49,083 bases of DNA from an uncultured Lachnospiraceae bacterium. Its GTDB lineage: Bacteria > Bacillota > Clostridia > Lachnospirales > Lachnospiraceae. Positions within the stretch are counted from its first letter, which is position 1; each line of letters begins with the position of its first letter. The position numbers were made by a program, and so were the translations under genes. Location: contig CAJURQ010000029.1 of the NCBI GenBank assembly GCA_910588955.1, positions 1-49,083 of the forward strand, given 5' to 3'. Shown piece after piece: positions 16,614 through 22,861 of this stretch. Below the pieces are notes generated by a model, which made no database searches, was not told the DNA's origin, and worked only from the letters and a program-made list of their open reading frames with translations.

Positions 16614-17714
16614 ATGAATTATGTTCAAGCGTATATATCAAATATCTCTTTCCCAAATTCATTAGATGAAGTTTATAATTATGCACATTTTTTTAATATG
16701 GAAGCAATTATAAGGGGTGGTGATGATGGCGAGTATGAGGATAGAGAAACCGCATGGACAGCACCTAAGTGGTGTAAGAAAGGCGATATTGTCTTTTTTA
16801 TGCACGCAAAATATGCAAATAGTAAAATTAGTAAATTAAAGAATGAGCTTTTAAGTAGCAGAGAACGGTATTCTAATAGTGCTTTTTGGACAATCATGAA
16901 TGCTCTGATAAGAGCAAAAAAGATTCATGAAATATATGGTGGAAAAATATTTGCAATAGGAAAAATATCTGGTAATCCTGCCTATGAAAAAATGGATAAT
17001 GAGAATTTGCATTGGAGAAGTAATATATATGCGCCAATTGATGATATTTTTCTATTGGAAAATCTAGTCGATATATCAGAATTTAGTATTGAATTAGAAG
17101 TTTCAAGACAGAGCAGTATAACACCGGTTTTTGGCGAAAAATTTGACTTTATTAAAAAATTGATTTTAAATAAAAACATTATTGTGGAGAAATATTTTAT
17201 AGATTCGGTTGCAGAACCGATGCCATTATATAAGCTAAATGATGATAATTGGCTGAAAATAGTAAATTGCCATAGGAGAGATTTTTTCCTTGAAGCACAG
17301 TTTAGAGCGTTTTACGTGGATAGATTTTTGAAAGTTTTGGGAGATACAAAAGCCTTTTTTAAAGAATGTGGTTGCAAAAAGGAGAACAGAAGCAAAACAT
17401 TTGTAGATAATGTAATAAAAATGAACGGTAAATATTTGCCTGTGGAAATCAAGTTATCTGTTTCAGCAGAAAAGGACATAAATTCTCAGTTGATGTCATA
17501 TTGCAATTTAAAACAGTTGTATTTAACAGCAGATAAGGTAGTGACGGACAATATTTATAAAGATAATGTATTAGTGATTGATACAGATAAAATCTATGTA
17601 TATTATGACAAAAAAAGGATGATAAAAGAAGTGTTTGAGTTGGATGATATAGAATCCAATGATGATATTGCTAATTTGAGAGTAATTATTATAAATTTGC
17701 TTGATTACTCGTAA
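16614..17714 (+). CDS. Putative defence nuclease: EVE-like domain plus PD-(D/E)XK
   Basis: 366 aa, strongly AT-rich against its neighbours. Residues ~1-150 look like an EVE/PUA-type pocket domain, reader of modified bases: an opening YVQAYISNISFPNS, then WTAPKWCKKGDIVFFMHA and GGKIFAIGKISGNPAYE. Residues ~225-345 contain a likely PD-(D/E)XK core: FVDNVIKMNGKYLPVEIKLS gives D-(x)n-ExK, preceded by a helix with EAQFRAFY. The combination suggests an endonuclease that senses modified DNA, as in type IV restriction. The nearest ribosome-site candidate is GAGAGG at 16598-16603. It stands next to a TIR remnant and a type III toxin-antitoxin, in a defence island. Activity is inference. Confidence 0.6.
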   Translation: MNYVQAYISNISFPNSLDEVYNYAHFFNMEAIIRGGDDGEYEDRETAWTAPKWCKKGDIVFFMHAKYANSKISKLKNELLSSRERYSNSAFWTIMNALIRAKKIHEIYGGKIFAIGKISGNPAYEKMDNENLHWRSNIYAPIDDIFLLENLVDISEFSIELEVSRQSSITPVFGEKFDFIKKLILNKNIIVEKYFIDSVAEPMPLYKLNDDNWLKIVNCHRRDFFLEAQFRAFYVDRFLKVLGDTKAFFKECGCKKENRSKTFVDNVIKMNGKYLPVEIKLSVSAEKDINSQLMSYCNLKQLYLTADKVVTDNIYKDNVLVIDTDKIYVYYDKKRMIKEVFELDDIESNDDIANLRVIIINLLDYS

Positions 17715-17765
17715 AACAGGAATAATTCGAGCGGATATTCCATAAAATTTTCATGGAAAGCCCTA

Positions 17766-17794
17766 TTGACTTTCCTCTTTGCACTTGCTAGAAT
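17766..17794 (+). promoter_or_regulatory. Promoter of the CptIN toxin-antitoxin locus
   Basis: TTGACT at 17766-17771 and TAGAAT at 17789-17794 with a 17-bp spacer. Transcription would begin near 17801, five bases before the first RNA repeat. Confidence 0.85.
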
Positions 17795-17805
17795 GTAGGT
17801 ACAAA

Positions 17806-17903
17806 GAAAGTTTACCACTGACCGATATGTGGTATATAAATGGTCGGGTTGAAAGTTTACCGCTGACCGATATGCGGTATATAAATGGTTGGGTCGAAAG
17901 TAT
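17806..17903 (+). ncRNA. cptI: CptI-type antitoxin RNA: two 45-nt repeats plus a partial third
   Basis: Unit 1 is 17806-17850, unit 2 is 17851-17895, and 8 nt of a third follow. The units differ at four bases. Two of these form a compensatory pair in a stem: ACCAC/GTGGT in unit 1 against ACCGC/GCGGT in unit 2. The loop GACC can also pair with a downstream GGTC (unit 1) or GGTT (unit 2, wobble), giving an H-type pseudoknot per unit. Type III antitoxins are tandem pseudoknot RNAs cut and bound by their toxin. Position between promoter and toxin, repeat length and toxin identity all agree. Confidence 0.85.
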
Positions 17904-17932
17904 AGTCCTTCGCCGCAAGGCGAGGGACTTTT
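17904..17932 (+). terminator. Attenuating terminator between antitoxin RNA and toxin gene
   Basis: An 11-bp stem with one G-U pair (AGTCCTTCGCC / GGCGAGGGACT), a GCAA loop and four T residues. In type III loci such a leaky terminator keeps antitoxin RNA in excess over toxin mRNA. Confidence 0.85.
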
Positions 17933-17951
17933 CCGTAATGAGGACAGGCAA

Positions 17952-18422
17952 ATGAAGAAAACAGGCTTTTATATTATTAAGGACATATTCTTTGAAGATA
18001 TGTCAGACCCGTATCTTAAAGGAAATAAGGCAGGAAACAGACCGCATTATTACTGTTTTGAAGATACGAATACGGGTATATATTGGATGATACCGTTATC
18101 CAGCCGTATTGAGAAATACAGGAAGATTATGGAGAAAAAAGAAAAAGCCGGGAAACCTTGCGACATTCTCCATATCGTTAAACTGGATGACAGCCGAGAG
18201 AGTGCGTTTCTGATACAGGATATGTTTCCGATAATGGAAGAATACATAGAACGGGAATACACAATTGCCGGAAATCATTTGATGCTGACGAGTGAGCATG
18301 CCGCTAGAGAGATTGAGAAGAAAGCGAAAAAAGTCATGGGTATGTTGAAGCATGGCATAAAGTTCACTCCAACGCAGCCGGACATTATGGCGATATTAGA
18401 GAAGCTGAGGGAGCGCAAATAG
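17952..18422 (+). CDS. cptN: CptN/ToxN-family endoribonuclease toxin (type III TA)
   Basis: 156 aa from the ATG at 17952, with GAGG 8 nt upstream. The sequence matches the CptN branch as I remember it: YIIKDIFFEDMSDPYLKGNK at the N-terminus, HYYCFEDTNTGIYWMIPLSS, then HIVKLDDSRESAFLIQDMFP, IEREYTIAGNHL and a C-terminal FTPTQPDIM. ToxN-fold enzymes cleave RNA at short A-rich sites and process their own antitoxin into single repeats. They act as addiction modules or abortive phage defence. The whole locus (promoter, two repeats, terminator, toxin) appears intact. Confidence 0.9.
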   Translation: MKKTGFYIIKDIFFEDMSDPYLKGNKAGNRPHYYCFEDTNTGIYWMIPLSSRIEKYRKIMEKKEKAGKPCDILHIVKLDDSRESAFLIQDMFPIMEEYIEREYTIAGNHLMLTSEHAAREIEKKAKKVMGMLKHGIKFTPTQPDIMAILEKLRERK

Positions 18423-18442
18423 ATTTTCTTTGTTGGTGTAAT

Positions 18443-18464
18443 TACATGGCGCTAGCGCCATGTA
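18443..18464. repeat. 22-bp perfect palindrome
   Basis: A gapless self-complementary sequence centred on GGCGCTAGCGCC, 21 nt after the toxin stop codon. No T tract follows. It could be a protein site or a small cruciform. Confidence 0.7.
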
Positions 18465-18648
18465 GATAGGGCAGACAAGGAGAAAATAGCGGATTTGACT
18501 GGCTCTATTTTGGCTCTAAAAATTTTGACAGTCATAAAAACGAGAGAATTTTTTAAAGAATATGGATAATATATGTTTGAAAAATGAGGGAAAAACAGTC
18601 AGTTCAAGCTATCCGCCGAGGATGCAGAGTATGGCTGCCGCAGAGAAC

Positions 18649-18677
18649 TTGTGCGGGAGAAAAAAATAGCATATAAT
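18649..18677 (+). promoter_or_regulatory. Promoter of a candidate small RNA
   Basis: TTGTGC at 18649-18654, a 17-bp spacer and a perfect TATAAT at 18672-18677. The start point would be near 18684, where the structured segment begins. Confidence 0.75.
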
Positions 18678-18683
18678 AAGAGA

Positions 18684-18788
18684 GGACAACATCAGTTCTG
18701 GGAGGAGTGCGGCGACGTATCGCCAGTGTCTCGGTTCACACACAGAATATCCCGGAGAACACTTGGCGGCTGAGGTTGTCCTTTTTTT
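18684..18788 (+). ncRNA. Candidate structured small RNA with its own promoter and terminator
   Basis: About 105 nt, with no ORF. The ends pair perfectly (GGACAAC 18684-18690 with GTTGTCC 18775-18781) and are followed by seven T residues, which makes a rod closed by an intrinsic terminator. Inner pairs include CAG/CTG, TTCT/AGAA and a hairpin with 5-bp arms (GGCGA / TCGCC) at 18711-18724. A competing pairing between 18721-18729 and the ACACTTGGCG segment is possible. I matched it to no known riboswitch, 6S, SRP or T-box consensus. A trans-acting sRNA or a riboswitch-type leader is possible, but no plus-strand gene follows closely. Confidence 0.65.
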
Positions 18789-18836
18789 GCGCGAAATGCG
18801 TAGCATTTCGAGGCTGCTTATTCGTGCAAAGGAACA

Positions 18837-19250
18837 TCAGGCATTCTGCGTCTGCTGGTAGATAGCTGTCAGCGAGTCCTGAAGCACTTGAGAAAAATTG
18901 ATATGGTTCTTTTCTGCAAAGGTATTGAGCCACGCAGGGATGGTGAGATTTTTCCGGACTGCTTTCTCGCCATACTTTTCCGCGTAGGCGTCCATATCTA
19001 ACACCAGAATGTTTACAAAACCGCCGGGCTTGGGAATGATGCTTTCGAGGGGACTTGCAGGCGGGACTTCTTTTCCGTCCTCCAATTCATCAAGCACCCA
19101 GCCGGAAGCGGCGTCTATGCCCATAAGTATAGCTTCAGCCAGTGAAGCACCTTCTGATACACAGCCGGGCAGATCAGGAACTTCGACTGTATAAGCGCCT
19201 TCTTTTTCTTCACAAGGATAAAAACATGCCGGATAAGTTAAGATCATCAT
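18837..19250 (-). CDS. hicB: HicB-family antitoxin
   Basis: 137 aa with start ATGATG at 19250, behind a strong AAAGGAGG on the minus strand. The N-terminal half is the HicB partial RNase-H-like fold (EVPDLPGCVSEGASLAEAI, GWVLDELEDGKEVPPASP). The C-terminal ~60 residues form a ribbon-helix-helix/HTH-like DNA-binding segment (IPAWLNTFAEKNHINFSQVL). It neutralises the HicA mRNA interferase and represses its own operon. Its partner lies 32 nt upstream on the same strand but is frameshifted, so HicB may be an orphan regulator here. Confidence 0.9.
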   Translation of the reverse strand: MMILTYPACFYPCEEKEGAYTVEVPDLPGCVSEGASLAEAILMGIDAASGWVLDELEDGKEVPPASPLESIIPKPGGFVNILVLDMDAYAEKYGEKAVRKNLTIPAWLNTFAEKNHINFSQVLQDSLTAIYQQTQNA

Positions 19251-19282
19251 AAAACCTCCTTTTACTAAAACATTATCGGATT

Positions 19283-19462
19283 TTACAAACCGGCTTGCTT
19301 GAAAATAGATTTAGCGGTTCGCGGATCGAGGTCTCCGGGGTGATTAGGAATGGTGACCTTGCCAGCTTTGGATGGGTGAACATAGGAATAGTGAGAGCCT
19401 GTTATTTTTTTTAAATTGCCATCCGTCAGCTAAAATTATTTTTCAATTTCGCGAAATCTCAT
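19283..19462 (-). pseudogene. hicA: HicA mRNA-interferase toxin with two compensating frameshifts
   Basis: Start at 19462 behind AAGGGGGA, stop at 19283-19285; 60 codons in all, the normal HicA size. Read from the start it gives MRFREIEK and stops. From the LTDG region onward, the other frames give a normal HicA C-terminus: KKITGSHYSYVHPSK, KVTIPNHPGDLDPRT, SIFKQAGL. One A is missing in the A5 run near codon 8 and one A is extra in the A8 run near codon 18. The histidine of GSHY is the catalytic type. This could be a true null mutation pair or homopolymer read errors. Confidence 0.8.
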
Positions 19463-19485
19463 TCGATATTCCCCCTTACAATTAT

Positions 19486-19514
19486 ATTATACGCATAATG
19501 CGCGTTTGGGACAA
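19486..19514 (-). promoter_or_regulatory. hicA-hicB promoter with small palindrome
   Basis: On minus, TTGTCC (19509-19514), a 17-bp spacer and TATAAT (19486-19491). A CGCAT-A-ATGCG palindrome at 19492-19502 sits between the boxes and could be the HicB operator. Confidence 0.7.
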
Positions 19515-19544
19515 GAAAAATTTAAACCGATTCTGACAATCCTC

Positions 19545-19584
19545 TTGACAAACGAATGAATATATGTTTGAATGTTCATATAAG
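19545..19584 (+). promoter_or_regulatory. P-type ATPase promoter with ArsR/SmtB-like inverted repeat
   Basis: TTGACA at 19545-19550 with a weak -10 (TTGAAT at 19568-19573, 17-bp spacer). Over it lies a TATATG-(10 nt)-CATATA inverted repeat containing TGAACATTCAAACATAT on the minus strand. This resembles operators of ArsR/SmtB metal sensors. No such regulator gene is adjacent. Confidence 0.5.
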
Positions 19585-19611
19585 AAATAGAAGCACAGGG
19601 GGAAAAGACAA

Positions 19612-21495
19612 ATGACGAGAAAACAGAAGAAAGTTTTGATCAGAATTTTAGTTGCGGCAGTTCTCGTACTTGTATTGTTATTCATACCGATAGAGTATCC
19701 GTGGCTTAAGTTTGCGCTCTTTATGGTTCCCTATCTGGTGATTGGCTATGACATTCTGCGAAAGGCGTTTCTGGGCGTGATCCACGGCGAGGTTTTCGAT
19801 GAGAATTTCCTGATGGCGGTAGCTACCGTGGGAGCTATTCTGCTTGGAGAATATACGGAAGGCGTGGCTGTCATGCTCTTTTATCAGATCGGTGAGCTTT
19901 TCCAGAGCTACGCGGTGGGAAAGAGCAGGGGGAACATTGCGAAGCTGATGGATATCCGTCCGGATTACGCCAATATAGAGGTGGACGGACGTGTAGTGCA
20001 GGTGGCCCCGGACGATGTGGAGATCGGCACGCTCATTACGGTTATGCCCGGTGAAAAAGTGCCGATTGACGGTACAGTGGAAGAAGGGGAGGCATCCCTT
20101 AACACGAGCGCGCTGACGGGGGAAAGTCTGCCGAGACAGGTGAGGACCGGCGATCAGGTCATCAGCGGCAGTGTAAATATGTCGGGCGTTTTGAAACTGC
20201 GCACGACAAAGGAGTTCGGGGAATCGACGGTTTCTAAAATTTTGGAACTTGTGGAAAATTCCAGTATGAAAAAATCCCGCTCCGAGAATTTTATCACCCG
20301 GTTTGCCAGATACTATACACCGGCAGTCTGCTACGGCGCTCTGGCGCTGGCTTTACTGCCGCCGGTTTTCAGTCTGCTTTTCGGGGATGAACCGAACTGG
20401 TCTGTCTGGGTGATAAGGGCGTTGACCACATTAGTCATTAGTTGCCCCTGCGCGCTGGTGATTTCCATTCCGCTAAGCTTTTTCGGCGGGATCGGCGGCG
20501 CGTCCGCCAGAGGCATTCTGGTGAAAGGATCAAACTATCTGGAAGCGCTTTCCGAGACGAAATGTGTGGTCTGCGATAAGACGGGGACGCTTACGAAGGG
20601 CGTGTTCGAGGTTACGGAGACGAGAGCGGCGTCGGGCTTTTCCGAGGAGACGCTGATTGAGTATGCGGCGTGCGCGGAGAGTTATTCCAGCCACCCCATC
20701 AGCCGGAGTCTGAGGGAGGCATACGGAAAGGAAATTGACACGAACCGGGTGAAGGATGTGGAGGAGATAAGCGGTCATGGCGTCTGTGCCTATGTGGACG
20801 GAAAAATGGTGGCGGCAGGCAACCGCAGACTGATGGAGCGCCTGCAGATTACGCCGGAGGAAATTTCCGGGACCGGGACGCAGGTGTATGTGGCGGTGGA
20901 CGGCGCATACGCCGGATGCATTCTGATTTCCGACGTGGTGAAGCCGGGTGCGGGGGAGGCTCTTGCGGCACTCAAAAAAGCGGGGGTGCAGCGCATAGTT
21001 ATGTTAACCGGAGATGCAAAACCCGTAGCGGAAGCCGTGGCGGCAGAGCTTGGTGTGGATGAGGTGAGGAGTGAACTTCTGCCGGCGGATAAGGTGAACG
21101 AGGTGGAGAAACTTCTGGCGGCGAAGGGAAAGAAGGAGAAGCTGGCATTTGTGGGGGACGGCATCAACGACGCGCCGGTGCTCTCCCGTGCTGATTTGGG
21201 AATTGCTATGGGTGCGCTCGGTTCCGACGCGGCGATCGAGGCGGCGGATATCGTGCTGATGGACGATGACCCGGGAAAGATCGCGCTCGCTATGCAGATT
21301 TCCAGAAAGACCCTGCGGATCGTCCATGAAAATATTGTCTTTGCGCTGGCGGTCAAGCTGATCTGTCTGGCGTTAGGCGCGGCAGGCATAGTCGGTATGT
21401 GGTGGGCGATTTTTGCGGACGTGGGCGTGATGATTCTGGCGGTGCTCAACGCGACGCGGGCGCTCGCAGTGGGGCGGATGCCTGTGGATTTGTAA
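19612..21495 (+). CDS. Heavy-metal P1B-type ATPase (Cd/Zn/Pb type)
   Basis: 627 aa with no N-terminal HMA metal-binding domain, so shorter than classical CadA. The CPC metal site in SCPCALVISIPL (Cys278-Pro-Cys280) marks the Cd2+/Zn2+/Pb2+ subgroup. The phosphorylation site is DKTGTLTKG with Asp322. SSHPIS carries the nucleotide-binding HP pair, and GDGINDAPVLSRADLGIAMG is the hinge motif. Two N-terminal helices, the CPC helix pair and a C-terminal pair anchor it in the membrane. It should pump soft divalent metals out at the cost of ATP. A ribosome site (AGGGGG) precedes it and an ArsR-type palindrome overlaps its promoter. Confidence 0.93.
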   Translation: MTRKQKKVLIRILVAAVLVLVLLFIPIEYPWLKFALFMVPYLVIGYDILRKAFLGVIHGEVFDENFLMAVATVGAILLGEYTEGVAVMLFYQIGELFQSYAVGKSRGNIAKLMDIRPDYANIEVDGRVVQVAPDDVEIGTLITVMPGEKVPIDGTVEEGEASLNTSALTGESLPRQVRTGDQVISGSVNMSGVLKLRTTKEFGESTVSKILELVENSSMKKSRSENFITRFARYYTPAVCYGALALALLPPVFSLLFGDEPNWSVWVIRALTTLVISCPCALVISIPLSFFGGIGGASARGILVKGSNYLEALSETKCVVCDKTGTLTKGVFEVTETRAASGFSEETLIEYAACAESYSSHPISRSLREAYGKEIDTNRVKDVEEISGHGVCAYVDGKMVAAGNRRLMERLQITPEEISGTGTQVYVAVDGAYAGCILISDVVKPGAGEALAALKKAGVQRIVMLTGDAKPVAEAVAAELGVDEVRSELLPADKVNEVEKLLAAKGKKEKLAFVGDGINDAPVLSRADLGIAMGALGSDAAIEAADIVLMDDDPGKIALAMQISRKTLRIVHENIVFALAVKLICLALGAAGIVGMWWAIFADVGVMILAVLNATRALAVGRMPVDL

Positions 21496-21595
21496 CATTT
21501 GCTTAAAATTTTGTAATATTTATTTTAAAAGTTACTATGTTTTTCTTGCGTAGTTTGTGTTATTATGAAAAGGATGAGTGGAGGTGACCTTATTT

Positions 21596-22375
21596 ATGAG
21601 CACAGATTTGCGCAAGAGAAAGATCACTTATACGATAATTTTAACTTCCGATTCTCCTGCAGCGAATTATCGGAGAATGCACATTAAGACGGGCGCGCTG
21701 GCGGTGGTTGCTTTTGTAGCTTTTGTGGCGGTGATCTGTTATGCGGTTTACACGACGATCACCATGGGAGGCTACATAGAGCGGAACGCCAAACAGCTTG
21801 AGCAGCTTGTCCAGATGAAGGCGGAGAACGAGACGCTGACGGCGGAAAAAGAAAGCCTTGCCGGAAAGGTTTCTTCGCTGGAGGAGACATTGAGCCGCAA
21901 GGAAGAGCAGGAGCACGAGCTTGTGGCGGTGCACGAGGAAACTTATATTCCAAAAGGATTCCCCATGAGCGGCGCGGCGCAGATTAAAGAGGAGGACGCC
22001 GTGGCGGACGAAGGCGGGGAGGAATCCGACGAGGATGACGAGGAAGAGAATACGCTGAAGGTCGAGGCGAAAGAGGAGTGGAAAGAACTCATTTTCGTGG
22101 CGGCGGAAGGAACGAAAGTGGTTGCCACCGCACCGGGCACGGTGAAGGAAGTCCGTGAGGCGGAGGGTGAGGTGAGCTACGTGATAATCGACCATGGAAA
22201 CGGGTATGTCACCACCTATCGGAATCTGGGCAGTCCCATTGTGGAGGAGGGCAGTCAGGTTGTGAAGGGTGTGGCGCTTTTTCTGGTGGGCGAAGATAAC
22301 ACGGAGACAGGCTACAGCATCCGCAAGGATGAGAACTATGTAGATCCGCTTGAGTTGATTGAGATCAAAGGATAG
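21596..22375 (+). CDS. Degenerate LytM/M23-fold membrane protein
   Basis: 259 aa from the ATG at 21596, 9 nt after a perfect GGAGGTG; the in-frame GTG at 21578 lies upstream of that site. One transmembrane helix (~residues 34-56) is followed by a coiled coil (~62-110), an acidic linker and a C-terminal LytM fold (~160-250; VIIDHGNGYVTTYRNL). The first zinc motif (HxxxD) is missing, and the final HxH is changed to YRNL, so zinc hydrolase activity is unlikely. Such inactive domains regulate or scaffold peptidoglycan enzymes (EnvC, SpoIIQ). It is 10 nt upstream of a bactofilin, a pairing known to shape cell walls. Confidence 0.85.
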   Translation: MSTDLRKRKITYTIILTSDSPAANYRRMHIKTGALAVVAFVAFVAVICYAVYTTITMGGYIERNAKQLEQLVQMKAENETLTAEKESLAGKVSSLEETLSRKEEQEHELVAVHEETYIPKGFPMSGAAQIKEEDAVADEGGEESDEDDEEENTLKVEAKEEWKELIFVAAEGTKVVATAPGTVKEVREAEGEVSYVIIDHGNGYVTTYRNLGSPIVEEGSQVVKGVALFLVGEDNTETGYSIRKDENYVDPLELIEIKG

Positions 22376-22385
22376 GGAGGAAGCT

Positions 22386-22856
22386 ATGTTGGGAAAAAAG
22401 TCGGTAGAACAGATTAATGCCAAGATCAGCAGTATTATAGGCGCTGATATGTTGGTGGACGGCAGCATTCACGCGAAGGAGGCTGTCCGCGTGGAAGGTA
22501 CCGTGAACGGCGACGTGGAGACGGACGGCGCGCTCATTATCAGTTCCAGCGGTAAGGTGAAAGGAAACGTGAAGGGCAGCAGCATCATTATCGGCGGTTC
22601 TCTGGAAGGCGATCTGACCAGCGGCGGCAGAACCGAGGTGGCTTCTACGGGTAAGGTGATCGGCAATATCCGCACGAAGAGCCTGATTGTGGATGAGAAC
22701 GCGGTATTCCAAGGACAGTGTATCATGAACGCGGAAGGGCTTACGCCTTTATTGGATTCTCCTGCCAATGCATCTGAACCGGAAAAAACGGAAGAGCAGA
22801 AAGAGGAAGAACAGAAGAAGGATAACAACAATAACAACAAATGGAATAAGAGATAG
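22386..22856 (+). CDS. Bactofilin-family cytoskeletal protein
   Basis: 156 aa from the ATG at 22386, with GGGAGGA just upstream. Residues ~17-120 form the right-handed beta-helix polymer core: DMLVDGSIHAKEAVRVEGTV, VKGNVKGSSIIIGGSLEGDL, KVIGNIRTKSLIVDENAVF. The C-terminal tail is charged and ends in an asparagine run (KKDNNNNNKWNKR), probably disordered. Bactofilins polymerise without nucleotide on the inner membrane face and recruit wall enzymes. The adjacent LytM-fold gene fits that role. Confidence 0.95.
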   Translation: MLGKKSVEQINAKISSIIGADMLVDGSIHAKEAVRVEGTVNGDVETDGALIISSSGKVKGNVKGSSIIIGGSLEGDLTSGGRTEVASTGKVIGNIRTKSLIVDENAVFQGQCIMNAEGLTPLLDSPANASEPEKTEEQKEEEQKKDNNNNNKWNKR

Positions 22857-22861
22857 AGAAA

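Noticed and set aside
17806..17903. Tandem repeats that might be a CRISPR array
   Set aside because: Only two units, directly adjacent with no spacers, and a CptN toxin follows. They are type III antitoxin repeats.
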